A stretch of DNA of 40,577 nucleotides. It comes from Oehlia diaphana (Eukaryota; Glomeromycota; Glomeromycetes; Glomerales; Glomeraceae). Below are positions 11,603-23,635 of this stretch, one piece after another. The notes beneath the pieces were generated by a model. It saw nothing but the letters and a program-made list of their open reading frames with translations. It did no database searches and was not told the origin of the DNA. Position numbers and translations under genes: made by a program. Positions within the stretch are counted from its first letter, which is position 1. Each line of letters begins with the position of its first letter. The stretch lies in assembly GCA_003833135.1 (NCBI GenBank), contig QZLH01000821.1, positions 8,596 through 49,172 of the forward strand, read 5' to 3'.

Positions 11603-14600
11603 ATGTCACCGCCTTTGAGTATTCATAGAGTTGTAGTTGTTTCTCTTTTTCTTCCGTATACTGTTTCTTTTGATATTGGTAAAGACAAAGAGTATAAATA
11701 CTCTCGTCCAGTTGATATCAACCTGACCGTGCCAAAACCAAACCTAATTGAAGGATTGGCGGCTAAGCGCGCGGACGGGCCTGCTTCACCAATTCAACAA
11801 GTTGAAGATCCTATCAATAAGCTCTTTCCTTCGAAAGTACCTACTACTCCTCCACAAACTTTAACGAGCTTGACTCAGCCTCGTAGTCGCGCTCAAAATT
11901 CGGGGATAGATAAAAAATTATCCCCTTCTATTTCATCCTTTACTCGAAAAAGGCGTGTTTCAATAGATAGTTCAAATATTTTCGCTGAAGCTCCTTGGAC
12001 AATTGAACCTTGTACACAAGGCAATATTGGTTTACAAAATGCTATAAACTCTGTTGCTCACAACCTTACCAAACGCGTCTGGGTAGGAACTCTTGGCATG
12101 CCTACAGACACGCTCACAGATAAAACACGTGTCGATATTCGTGCCAAACTGACGACAGAATATGATTCAATTCCCGTAATCGTTCCAGATCATGATTTTG
12201 AAGGACATTATAATCAGTTTTGTAAGCAAGTATGTATTATAATACTTTACGCTTCAAATATAATAATTATATTAATAAGTGTACTTTTAGGTTCTCTGGC
12301 CTACTTTTCATTATGTTCTTCCGGATAATCCAAAGAAACAAATTCAGGAGGATGAAGATACTTCATGGAAACATTACGTTGCGCTCAATCAACATTTTGC
12401 TGACACAATTACCGAGAATTATCAACCTGGTGACATAAGTAAGTAAAGTGTTCGTTTAATACAAAGGTCATTATTATGGCCATTATAGTACATCGATGAT
12501 TCTAAACTAACTCAAACTATACAATTCGTATAGTTTGGATCAATGATTATCATTTATTGTTGGTTCCAGGAATGATTCGTAAAAAACTTCCAAATGCGAT
12601 GATTGGGTTCTTCCTTCATATTCCTTTCCCTAGTTCGGAAATATTTAGATGTTTACCTGGTATGTGTGTATTGTTCGGATAAGAGTATATTTGCAATGGA
12701 TACACTAATTTTGCAAAATAATTTAAAGTGCGCAAAGAATTACTTGAAGGAGTACTTGGTGCGGATCTAATTGGATTCCAGGTACAGTTTCTTTTCTTGT
12801 TTGCTCATGATAGTTCGTCTTATCTTAAATCTACCTTATTATTATCTGCAGACCTATTCTTTTGCTCGTCATTTTCTTCAGACTTGTTCTCGAATTTTAT
12901 CATCAATATTAGAAACTACTCCTAAAGGAATACAACTTGAAAATAACTTTGTATCTGTTGGTATTTTTCCAATCGGTATGTGTAGCTCTCGTATGATAAA
13001 GAATTTGATTTTATCCGTTTTATGCAATAATTTTTAAATGATATTATCATATGTTAGGAATCGATATTCAAGCATTGAACGATAAAAGGTTTCGTTAGCA
13101 GCATGCGTGTTTCAATATATAATTTGAAAGTATATTTAAACTTTAATTATAAATAGGAAAGATCCAGAAGTGCTCGAATGGATTGAAGTACTCGGAGAGA
13201 AATATAATGGCAAAAAACTAGTTGTTGCCCGTGACAAGTTGGATTATGTTAAGGGAGTTCGTCAAAAGATGTTGGCTTTTGAAACTTTCCTCACGATGCA
13301 TCCCGAATGGCAAGGAAAGGTAGGCTATTTAGTAATTCTTGAAAGGACCTAATAAATGTTGCTAATTTAATTTCATTATAATAGGTGGTTTTGATTCAAG
13401 TAGCACTTTCTACTACTGAGCAAAATGAATTACAAAGTCAAGTTTCAGATGTAGTTGCTAGAATTAATTCGAAGTTTAGTAATCTCGCGTATCAACCAGT
13501 TGTATATCTTCATAAAGATATTACTTTTAGTCAATATCTGGCTCTTCTTTCAACGGCTGACGTGTGTCTTATCACTTCATTACGCGACGGAATGAATTTG
13601 ACATCACACGAATATGTGGTTTGCCAAGAAACGAAACATCGACCATTAATTCTTAGTGAGGTGTGTTTTTTTTAAGAGCGCCTATTGAAGACAATTTGTA
13701 AGTTCTAATAAAATTTAAAATTTATAATTAGTTTGCTGGAACATACGGAAGTTTCGGTGCAGCTATACGCATTAACCCATGGGATTATCAGGTGAGTCAT
13801 TATTAACTTTAGTAACATTTATATTTATGATCTTTAAATTTTTTAAATTGAACAATTTGAAAAGGAGTGTGCCAACGCCATTCATGAAGCTTTAATTATA
13901 AGTGACGAAGAGGCTACAACTAAATGGAAGGTTAGCCATATTTAAAGAGTATGTACATTTTAAATTCGCATTAATTTTATTTAATTTTAGGAATTATACG
14001 CGTATGCATCTTTGAATAGTGCTCAACATTGGACTGAAAATTTTGTATCAGAACTTGAAAAGGTCCACAGTGATATGCAGAGACGTTTTTCCATTCATAT
14101 TCCACATTTGAACCCAAGATCATTTTTGGGAGATTTCAGAAATTCTCAAAAGAGATTGTAATTATAAAATTAATAATGGTTTGTATATTATTCTTTATAC
14201 TAAACTTTTACGTATAATTTTTAATTAGGTTTTTGTTAGATTATGACGGTACACTCGCGGCGTATGAAAAGGCTCCGAACACCAATAATTCAACAAAACG
14301 TCTCGTTGACCTTTTAACTAGACTTACAAGTGATTCGCGCAACGTGGTATATGTAATGAGCGGAAGAACGTCCGATAGTTTAGAAGAACAATTAGGCGAA
14401 GTACCTAATCTAGGAATGAGGTACATTTAAATGAAATTATTTTCGTTTCTTAGTGTCTTGAAAATGTTTTAAATATAAATTATAAAAAAAGCGCCGAAAA
14501 TGGGTCATATTTGAAATTAATTGGCGGTAAATGGGAAAATTTATTTACTGATTTGGATATGAGCTGGAAGGAACAAGTGAATGAGGTAATAAATCCCACG

Positions 14601-15326
14601 AGTTTTAAACGTTAGGAATTTTAGAAACGATAACATTTCAATTATAATACAGATATTCGAGTATTATACAGAAAGAACACCAGGATCTCTTATAGAAAAA
14701 AAGAATTTATCAATAGTTTGGGTATGTATTATGTAAGCACAAGTTTCCGTTTGTTCTTTTAATGCTAACATGTTTAGTATGTGTTCATAGCACTATCGTA
14801 CGGCCGATAATTCAAATTATGGGTAAATTTTCCGATTGATTGGATATCTTTTTTTGCAATTACTGTTTCTGAATTATTTCATATCTTTGAATTTTTCATT
14901 CAAGTGCTTGGCAGGCTGCTGAGTGTCAGAACCATATTCAAGATGCATTGGGATCAACATATCCAATTCACGCAATTGCTGGAAACAAAAACATTGAAGT
15001 TATGGCACGTAATATTAGCAAATCTGTTGCGGTTAGGCAAATTCTCACAACAATTGAACCAGATTTTATTCTATGTATGGGAGACGATCGAACAGATGAA
15101 GATATGTTTGATTTTGTCAATAAGTTGGACAATGTTAAAACAGTAATAACTTGTACAGTTGGGTCGAAAAGTAGCGAGGCAAAATGGTTTGTCAGTGGAG
15201 TATTAAGGTAATTTGTTTTAGAACACTATTGAAACTTTTATATACAATAACTAACTTTTCCTTTTTTCATATTTCACATATTTCAGTGTGTTAAGTAGTT
15301 TAGAAATATTAGCTAGTAACGATTAG
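11603..15326 (+). CDS. TPS2: TPS2-type trehalose-6-phosphate synthase/phosphatase
   Basis: Seventeen exons: 11603-12229, 12291-12438, 12534-12659, 12729-12781, 12852-12975, 13058-13088, 13157-13319, 13385-13660, 13732-13791, 13865-13930, 13991-14157, 14229-14420, 14492-14585, 14653-14721, 14791-14822, 14905-15207 and 15287-15326, giving 856 residues, close to yeast Tps2. The N-terminal half is a GT20 glucosyltransferase domain (about 130-600) with FFLHIPFPSSE, R395 and K402 in ARDKLDYVKG, and D492/E500 in RDGMNLTSHE. The C-terminal half is a HAD phosphatase with D618/D620 (LLDYDGTL), SGRT (658-661) and GDDRTDED (802-809), so dephosphorylation of trehalose-6-phosphate to trehalose in the cytosol is expected. 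The usual WVHDYH motif reads WINDYH (His to Asn at 262). Stops lie upstream of the chosen ATG. It could serve mainly as phosphatase, as in yeast. Confidence 0.95.
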
Positions 15327-15400
15327 TTACAGATAGTCTTATTATAAAAATAAGTTGTTTCAGCTATTTTTAAATAGTTAATATTAATAAATTTGACAGA

Positions 15401-15728
15401 TTAAAAGCCGGGAGGAGTTCTTCTTATAGTGACTTTAGTGAATTTTGGTACTTTGTGCAAAGATTTTCTATAACCCTTATGTTTTCTACTAAAGACAGTA
15501 TATTTATCGCGAGGAGTCATTTCTGATTCCTTTGGTAATGAACGTGCGTAATCCTTTAATAAAATAATGTTTATTTTAAAGAATACGAAAAAAAGGGTAA
15601 AGCTAAAAAAAGTAAGGAGATTGATATACCAGAGCTTTACAACTAACACCAGAATTATCTACGGCTTCAATAACAGCATCAACAGCCCTTAAGCGCTTGC
15701 GTACGTTGGCTTTACGCGTTCTACTCAT
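15401..15728 (-). CDS. MRPL31: Mitochondrial large-subunit ribosomal protein mL60 (Mrpl31 family)
   Basis: Two exons, 15728-15630 and 15553-15401, with a 76-bp phase-0 intron give 83 residues. The N-terminus is very basic (MSRTRKANVRKRLRAVDAVI), the middle has the CKAL motif at the splice junction, and the C-terminal half carries MTPRDKYTVFSR and KGYRKSLHKVPKFTKVT, the conserved stretch of the fungal mL60/Mrpl31 family. This is a structural protein of the mitochondrial large ribosomal subunit. It converges on the TPS2-type gene, with only 74 bp between the two stop codons, so the 3' ends probably overlap. The upstream ATG is the only sensible start. Confidence 0.88.
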
Positions 15729-16045
15729 TTTTGAAGGATTTTTCCTAGTGTATTTTTAAAAGAAAGTAAGCTTAATTAACTTACGATTATAAGGACTTTG
15801 TGGGATAAAAAAAAACTAAGCTGGTTGATAGATTACCATAACAAACCACCGCAAGCTACTAATGTAGCCCTGAATGTTCCAAGCATTTTTTTGATCGCGA
15901 TAGTAACAAAAAAAGTTTATGATCAATAATTAATTATATCAGTCACACAATAGTAATCTAGTATTCTAGTGGTAATCTCATTCTATTCGAAAAAAATAAT
16001 TTTCATCATTTTCTTTCCTATTCCCCTATTTATTAATCAGCAAAA
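15729..16045. promoter_or_regulatory. Divergent spacer between mL60 and the membrane-protein gene
   Basis: A 317-bp region between two divergent start codons. It presumably contains both promoters. No distinct motif is claimed. Confidence 0.4.
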
Positions 16046-17071
16046 ATGGTAAATTCAGATTTAATTAGTTTATTAATTTTTATATCACTTCCTTTTCTTA
16101 TAGACAAAGGACGTGAATTTATGAGACGGAGGGAATTTAATTTACAAAAACCTAAAAGGAATAAATCAAAATTTGATTATTTCGTAATAATTTTATTATT
16201 AAGTAATAGTTTGTTACAAACTTACTTTGTAATATTTTCGAAATCACCAAATATATATAGAGATACTGGAGTTCCTTTAAAAATGTCAACAAGCATATTA
16301 AGAACAATCATGGAAAATAATAAGACTACTTTTAACGATAAAGAACAAACCTTATTAAAAAAATTAGAATCTTATGAAAATAGGTTAATATATGTCACAT
16401 ACGGAGAAGAAGCATTACTTGAATGTTCATATTGTTATAGTTTAACAGATTATTTAATGTTTATTATACCTAATATTGCTTGGTCTTACGTTATTATGGC
16501 AAGTATACTTGGGATATCAACAATGTTAAAACGGAAATCGCATTGGAGAACTTATGGAGTAATTTGGTTGATTGGTAGTGGATTTTTAGAATTATACACT
16601 TTCTCAACAGTAGATTTTTCTAATCTCGATAGTGGAGGGAATATAGAATTTCTTTATTGTACGATAGAATTTTATAGGAGATTATCATTTTCTGTATTAT
16701 CGTTAGCAATATTATTTTTTGACAAAATAGATGAAAGAAATAATTTTGAAATAATAACCGATATGAAAAGAACTTTAGAAACGATCATTTATAGAAGTAA
16801 AGCTTTAAACTTACAACGTACAAGTATATTAAGAGATTCTAATTTAAGAAGGTTATTTGTTGAATATTATAAGAGAGTTGAAATAGATGATAGTACAATT
16901 TCATTAGATCCTGAATATAAAGAAGCTAAAGATAAAGCTTTATCAAAATTAAATGTAGAAAATTTGTTGAAAGAAGCCGAACTTTATATTGATGATATTA
17001 CTAAATTGAAAGAGTTAGGGTCTGATACTGAATTAGCTGTCGGAATACAATCTACTTCTACATCAAGTTAA
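16046..17071 (+). CDS. Multi-pass membrane protein, unknown function
   Basis: A single uninterrupted 341-codon frame, unusual here because almost all neighbours are split by introns. I do not recognise a characterised family, although the general layout recalls conserved fungal membrane proteins of unknown role. Visible hydrophobic segments: about 6-20, 44-63, 134-157, 168-186 and 210-228. The conserved-looking stretch ECSYCYSLTDYLMFIIPNIA precedes the third. The first loop (65-130) is charged and probably forms a soluble domain, and the C-terminal 100 residues (from DERNNFEIITD) are charged and probably helical. The Ser/Thr tail ends STSTSS. No signal peptide other than the first hydrophobic segment. 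Location (ER, vacuole or plasma membrane) cannot be told from sequence. Confidence 0.85.
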   Translation: MVNSDLISLLIFISLPFLIDKGREFMRRREFNLQKPKRNKSKFDYFVIILLLSNSLLQTYFVIFSKSPNIYRDTGVPLKMSTSILRTIMENNKTTFNDKEQTLLKKLESYENRLIYVTYGEEALLECSYCYSLTDYLMFIIPNIAWSYVIMASILGISTMLKRKSHWRTYGVIWLIGSGFLELYTFSTVDFSNLDSGGNIEFLYCTIEFYRRLSFSVLSLAILFFDKIDERNNFEIITDMKRTLETIIYRSKALNLQRTSILRDSNLRRLFVEYYKRVEIDDSTISLDPEYKEAKDKALSKLNVENLLKEAELYIDDITKLKELGSDTELAVGIQSTSTSS

Positions 17072-17301
17072 ATATTTTCTTCCTCAAAGATGAAGGATAC
17101 TTAAAGATTTACTACACAAAAGTATAACTGTCATTGATAATTAGTCTTAAGAAATGTCGCGAAATTTGTCAAAATTCAATTTCATTTATTGACAATTTTC
17201 CTTAATAAAATTTAATTTTAAAAACATAAGAAATTCATGTAATATATAAAAATAATATAAATTTTAAGAAAAAAATTTTCACAATATGAAATAAAGTTCA
17301 C

Positions 17302-20300
17302 TTAGATATAAGGTACTTCATAACTCTTTAGACCTGAACTACATTTTTTCAATGCTGCCTCATACCGCTCACATAAACTCGCATCAGGTTCAACCTCATC
17401 ACTGGGTTTTAATTCCAAAGATTCTTCAGGTTGAGTGTATTTTTCTAATAAATTATGTATCAATGATTGCTGCTCTTCGGTAAAATCAACACCCTCTATA
17501 AGTTCTTTAAATTCATCTCTAAATCGTTTAAATAATTCATCCTCCGCACAATTTGATGCTCCAATATAGGCCACAATATATGGCAAGGTTTGTAATCCAT
17601 CTTTTAATCCACGCGTCCTATATGGTTCATGACGGATCTTGCTAAGAAGACCATCGTGTTCAACCTAAATAAAGGATAAGTTAAAAGAATAAAAATATAT
17701 TTAAAATGAATATACTTATTACAAACCTTTAAACATGCTTTAGCATAAGCATCAATTTCTTTTGAACGTCGTAATTTTTCACCGTTTAGTTTCATTGATT
17801 CTCCTTTTTTATCCTTTACAAAAAGATCATTGATCCAATCATTCTCCAGATCTATTGCATACTTAAAATATGCAAGCGCATTCCTGTATTCGTCGCTATT
17901 AACACGATCCAACCCTTCGGTAAAATACAAAGTTATCTCCTTGTATTTATCGAAGAGTTCTACATATTCTTTAAAATCTGGATCAGTTAAATATCCCGTA
18001 TTCAATGAGAGTGGCTCGTCCCAAGTCCCTGTTATCTAAAATTGTGTTAATTTAATTTATTACTCAAGATTAAAATAGACACTTAAATATAATTATAATA
18101 GAATAAGGATATTCTTATTTCATGATTACGACAAGAACTATAATGTAATCTTTCAATGGAACAAAAAGTCCATTAGTCGTGTCGGACCATAGAATAAACT
18201 TACTGATGTACAGCCAGATTCGTAAAATTTATGCACTAGTGATTTAAACAAATCAATTTGTCCAAGCTTAATACAAAATATTTCGAATCTATGAATTAAT
18301 AAATATTCACATTAAAATTATCGAATTTACCTATCACGTATCTGTTACCTCATATTATAGTATATTATGTTTACCTTTTATTAATTGTCGGATGGAGGGA
18401 TACTATATTTTTTTCTTGGTTTTCGGCGATCTCACACACGGTTTTAAGATTATTCTCATTGTATCCACTACCACCATATGTAGTTGAATCAGAATTATGC
18501 GTATCTTCTGTTCGAGACGAATCACGCATAATAACATCTTCATCGTTATTATAATAACTATTATTATAATCATCATCATTATTATTATAATTATTATTGA
18601 AATCATCATTATAATCATTATTATTATTATAATTATCATAGTCATAATTATAGTTATTATAATTATAATTATCATTATAATTATTATTATCCTGAACTTC
18701 ATTAAGCACATGATTATTATCCTTATTCATATATTCCTAAATAATATAAATTGTATAAATAAAAAAAGAAAAAAATAAATGTTTTCAAGTATAAATATCA
18801 ACGAACCTTGAGTGAAGAAGGAATTATATCATTAATATTCGAAAAGTTGTGATCAACATCAGCATTAACATAGATAAGAGAATAGACATTAGAATTCGCG
18901 TTTAATGATGACGTATCATTGAGCGCTCGTTCTTCGGACGTCTGCAATTTATATCAGATTCAATATGCGTACTTATTTTCATTTTGCTACGTGAGATAAA
19001 CTCACCTTCTCAACAGTCATATCACCAAATCTCCACCAATTACCATTTTCGTTGTTATTAAAAATATTTTCAGTTTTGTTTCCTCCAGATACCCATATAT
19101 AAGCATAATGATGTTGTCCATCACACCCTAAAACAGCTTTAAGTCGATAAACAACTTTTTTCATATCGGGAGTATTAAATATATCTCTTATTTTCGCTTC
19201 TATTTCCTCTTTCCTCTCTATAAGGTCTAAGTTTAAAAGAAATTCGTTTAAAACAATATACTTGCTATTTTTCAAAAGAAAAATATACTACCTTTAAATT
19301 TCTGTTCAATCTTTTCTAAAATTCCTTCTAAAAAGGAATATGTTTTTTGCGCATCATTGGCAATAATACCATTATTCCTTGCTTTATCACACTTACGACG
19401 AAAATAATCAATTGAACCTTTGAGTAAATCCAAACCATTATGTCTTCCCTATTGATAAATTGAACATACAATTCAATGTTTTAATCGGATAAAAAGACTA
19501 TCCATTACACTAACTACCTGATAGTCTGTTATTCTCCTAATAGCTTGATTTATTTCTTCAGATTCAGATTTAAGAATTTCCAATTGATGCCATCGTTTTT
19601 CAATATCTTCAGCTCTGTTTAACAAATATCGATCCATATATAATTCCTTATGGATATGAAATCCTGAATCTCCAGACGTAAAGTTATTGTCGGCAAAAGC
19701 ATCCCGATGTTTTAACGTAAAAATCAAAATTTTCGCAAGCTCGGTAAAAAAGACTTTTTGCATTGTCTCTGTTTTATATACTATTTTATCAAGAGCAGCA
19801 TAAACCGTATTAAAACTTGGAGTAATTACTAGAGGGTTTATTATAATGGAACGTTAAGTCTAATATAGAAGTTCCTTAATGGTACAGTTTGTTAGCATTA
19901 ATATAAACAAATAAATTTAAAGGATATTATACTCAAAACGTCTTCGTCCCTCTTTTCAGGTTGGTAATGATAATTACTAAAACTTTCGTTTCTGCCAAGT
20001 GACTTCAACAGTCTGAGATTAATTGAATATCGTAGGATCCGTTAATATATACAGAATATTATCAAAAAATATTATGAAAAAAAAAATTACCTATTAAAAG
20101 GTATTACGTGTTTAGACAAAGAGTCTATACCGGAATCAAGATCAAGATCAATAAGATCACGGTGATAAGTGGATGAGTGGACAATCACATCAAGTACTTT
20201 AATAAAAAAATCTAAATTAAAATTGTACATTAATTATCAATTAGTCATTCATAATATTAATCTGATATTATGACAAGATTTATAAAAATACCTTGAACAG

Positions 20301-21764
20301 AATCCCAATCGTTCCAACTATTCTTATCTTCAAAGGCCAAAGCTTCTATTAATGAACTAGCATCACCGTATGATCTTTTACTCAGGGACAAAAAACCGAA
20401 AAGCTTTTGAAATTCATGCATAACTAATAAAATATATTTTTTCATAAGTAAAGTATCTAAAATTTTAGATCAAATGCATCAATTTTTCACTCACACTTTA
20501 GAGTATATGGCCGAGATTTGAATTCGTGGTAGAAACTATTTGAATCAAATTCATCCGATAATCCTCGCGAATTTCCATCCCAATAACCTTCCACTTCACC
20601 CCAATCATCTCGAGTTGGCCGATATGCTAATATAACCAATCGAAATATTGGTATATGAAATAATGCTAGAAAAAATGGACCGGCAAAACCATAGTTCATA
20701 TTTGACTTTAGTCCAATCGGACTTAAAAAAAAACCATTGAAATGAATAATCTTAATTTGAATATACGAAAGGTAAAAACACAGAGGATGAACTTTGACAT
20801 ATAAATGCGCACGTTGTGTCGTCCAACTTCAAACGTTTAATTGGTTGTCCCCAATTATTATGGTTTGTATAATTGTCATCAACTTGTGAATTACTGTTAT
20901 TCTAAAATAAGAAGATCAATGTTCACCATTGTTTAAGAATTAATTCGGATTATAAATATAATATTTCTAATTACCCTAGGATTATTATATAGAACTACAG
21001 CCATTTCGTTATTACTATTTTCAACGGCCGATGAAGGTCGAGATGTTATATCATCGAAACTTTGTTGTAATGTTCTTTCTAATTCTGCATCTATATAATA
21101 TTTGATTTTTAATTTTATTTTAAAGAGAAAATCAACAAAGCTAAAAAAAAAAAATATTTATACCGCTGTTTGTTAAATCAATTGTGTTGCCATTATTATT
21201 ATAAGAGTACTTGTCTAATAATATATATATAGTAAATTAGCTTATTTTTATTATTACTTTTTTTAACCAAAAAACTAATTAATCAACCTGGATCTTCGCG
21301 AGGTGTAGAGGATTCCCAATCAGTAAGAGATTTTAAATTGTTCATCTAAACAAAATAAATAAATAAAGGCATTATTGTGAAATTCAGAAATAGAAATAAA
21401 AGTAAGAACGAACTGGTAAGGATAGATACCGAATCATCATTATTGAAATTTTGAAAATAATAATCTGCAGCACGGTTAACATCATTATTATATTTCTACG
21501 AATAATTATTTAATGGTTAACAAAAATGAAGGATATTAATTCGCGTAAAAACAAACACTCACTAATAAGACTTCATGTGCGTATTTTTCGTCAACACCCT
21601 ATAGAAAATGATAAAGAGGATTTGGTTAACTTTTTTTCAGTATACAATAATGCTATATGAGAGTTTTGAGCAAAATATTTCTTAAAGAAATGGATAAACG
21701 AAAAGTTTACCAAATCTAAAAGCTGGTTTAGTGCTTCCTGCTTAACCCTGGAATATTCTGTCAT
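17302..21764 (-). CDS. USP25/USP28-like ubiquitin-specific protease family protein, catalytic Cys apparently lost
   Basis: Nineteen exons keep phase throughout: 21764-21711, 21598-21563, 21495-21430, 21345-21288, 21214-21164, 21090-20975, 20901-20813, 20721-20495, 20423-20292, 20196-20091, 20012-19933, 19828-19518, 19448-19292, 19226-19006, 18941-18807, 18736-18375, 18288-18204, 18035-17727 and 17664-17302, giving 985 residues. Order: UBA domain (about 8-44, ending KYNNDVNRAADYYF); a UIM-like helix (DAELERTLQQSFDD); the USP core from PIGLK (158-162); the WFTELP-like block VFFTELAKILIF; the histidine box GQHHYAYIW (H533) with WWRFGD (D563); then an Asn/Asp/Tyr-rich insert and a helical C-terminal domain. 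Order and length match USP25/28 deubiquitinases. The Cys box, GLK-NxGNTCW in the family, reads GLKSNMNYGF, with Gly168 in the Cys position. The exon 7 donor (GTGCGC) is weak, but the box itself lies inside exon 8. Confidence 0.85.
18545..18695. repeat. ATT/AAT microsatellite inside an exon
   Basis: About 150 bp of irregular ATTATTATAATT repeats on the plus strand encode the Asn/Asp/Tyr tract of the USP-like protein on the minus strand. The frame stays open, so it is a coding low-complexity insert and a likely site of length variation. Confidence 0.8.
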
Positions 21765-22456
21765 TATTTAAAAATGTTCCTACAAGAAAAATTCTTACTT
21801 AAAAGCTTCGATAAAGTAAACGTTAAATATATAACGTTAGTGTTTTTATATGCAAACAAGCGAAATTAATTTAATTCAAATAAAGGATAAAGGCTTTTTT
21901 TTTTAAAAAAAAAAATTGGTTTAAAAATGGTATAAAATTGTGTAACTTCGGAAAAACTGTCAATAGGCAGCTGCGGCTGCAAGAATTTAAGAAGCGGACA
22001 TTCTTAATCATTTTAATCGAAAACTTATCTTATTAACGTGAAATTTTTTTTAAAAAATGAAAGAAATAGAGTAGCAATATTAACATTTATTACATAAAAA
22101 AAATTATAAAAATGAAAAGAGGAAAAAGACAACAAATACATAGTAAACTCTGTTGCCAACCAACGTTACAAACACTATTATTAATAACGAACTAAATAAT
22201 AAATTAAACGTAGTGTTCGTTTATCAAATCAAACAAGAACAGACTATAGAGTGCGATAGATAAAATCATATGATAAATAATTAAAATGATGAGAGATCAA
22301 TTAGAAATGTTAAATGTTTCTTACTATCTTACACTAATAACCAACCACCTATTATAGTTGAAAGAGCTATATGCAATAAAATTTTTATTTCCACGACCTC
22401 ATTATTCATTGATCGGCGATCACGTGAAAGATGTGCCATAACTCGCTTCAATTGTT
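21765..22456. other. Intergenic region upstream of the USP-like gene
   Basis: Contains A/T runs (for example 21898-21918) and a short GC-richer patch, GGCAGCTGCGGCTGC, at 21966-21980. It probably holds the USP-like promoter. No gene is supported. Confidence 0.4.
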
Positions 22457-22809
22457 TTAATCTAACAATTTATCAATGCTCATGCTACCTTTGTCTCCTA
22501 AATTATCAAATAATTAGCGTTAGATAACGGTGTAGAACGTTGAAAATAATTAAGGTAAGAAGAGTGAGCATGATGTGAATAACATCTCGGTAAATTTGAC
22601 CTGGGTAATAAGTGAACGGCTGTGTTTGATGTGACGCAGCCATAAGACTTGCTTTTTGATTGAACGTGAGGATGATTACCGTGAATATTTGTTAAATGTA
22701 ACGGAAGAAGTGTGACATTTACGAATAATTGAGTCCCTCGTGTACGTAATTTATCACATTCTTCAACGAGATTTCTCAGTGGAGGAAGTTTTAACGATAC
22801 AGAATTCAT
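22457..22809 (-). CDS. Hypothetical short protein (doubtful gene)
   Basis: The frame from ATG 22809 is open for 103 codons and starts MNSVSLKLPPLRNLVEEC. The tail of that frame is biased in composition. If a donor GTAATC at 22679 is spliced to the acceptor ending at 22498 (182-bp intron), the product is 56 residues and ends GDKGSMSIDKLLD, which reads like a natural C-terminus; LPPLR and MSI-x-LL words occur in fungal transcription factors, but this is only a resemblance. An in-frame stop lies just upstream of the ATG. It could be a fragment of a longer gene or spurious. Confidence 0.35.
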
Positions 22810-23635
22810 TAAATTGCGTTATCGCATCGTTGATAAACCTTGCTGCTGCTGCAGTGATAGGGAAGCGTGAATTTCTCGACCAAGTGTTGCTGATAATTGA
22901 TAGAATTTGTGAAATATGTGGAAGATTTTTCCGTGTTAAATTTTGCTGCTTGTTCTAGATAAGTTTTTTCTTGTTTCTTTTTGTACTACGATTTTGAAAC
23001 CTGATAAGAGATGAATCAAAAACACCACTTGTTTAATTCGTTTATTTTATCATTATGAAAATATCGTACCAAACATAAACACTTTTGCGATTATTTTTCT
23101 CATGTTTAAATCGGGAAAATCATCAGATTGTGTTGGAGTCGTACGATGTCTCTGTTGTATATTTGAATTACATAACGAAAGATCTTTAATACAATCCTCA
23201 GTAGTAGAATTTGTTTCGTACATAATAAAACAAATCAAAAAGAAGTTAAAAAGTAGGAAGAAATCGAAATAAAAGTGTGAATGAGTGCCGTATAAATGAA
23301 TGTCAATAAAATATTCTCGCCCTTTTCGTACGGTTGCAAAATAACAAGCAACAACAATAATTTATCTTAACAAATTAGACTTTTTGTTGATTATGATAAA
23401 GACGACAAATTAATGTAATAACCCGTTAATAAATCGCGAAATTAATCAATTTTATGATAGAATGAGATAATCTAACCCATTAAACGTTTATTTTGTCGTT
23501 ATCTTTAATAAAGAATTGTAAAATTCATAACACGCGTTTATTCTGAAATAATGACGACGAATTCAAAACAGAGTGCAAATGCACATCGAGCGTATAAAAC
23601 AATTTCTTTTAAACGTTCAACGCAGGTAACCATTT
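22810..23635. other. Intergenic stretch with no firm gene
   Basis: A 61-codon minus-strand frame at 23053-23238 has no recognisable features. A CTGCTGCTGCAG triplet tract lies near 22846-22857. It probably contains the promoter of the short gene on its left and the 3' untranslated region of the SET gene on its right. Confidence 0.4.

Noticed and set aside
18403..18778. Ile/Met-rich frames of 102 and 93 codons
   Set aside because: They are alternative readings of the ATT/AAT microsatellite inside the USP-like exon.
22740..22958. Plus-strand frame of 72 codons overlapping the short minus-strand gene
   Set aside because: No domain, no splice partner, and it overlaps the better minus-strand candidate.
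23053..23238. Minus-strand frame of 61 codons
   Set aside because: Some codon structure is seen but no motif and no in-phase partner exon could be found.
23550..23627. Short plus-strand start MTTNSKQSANAHRAY followed by a GTAACC donor
   Set aside because: Any continuation would run antisense through the SET gene; no second exon found.
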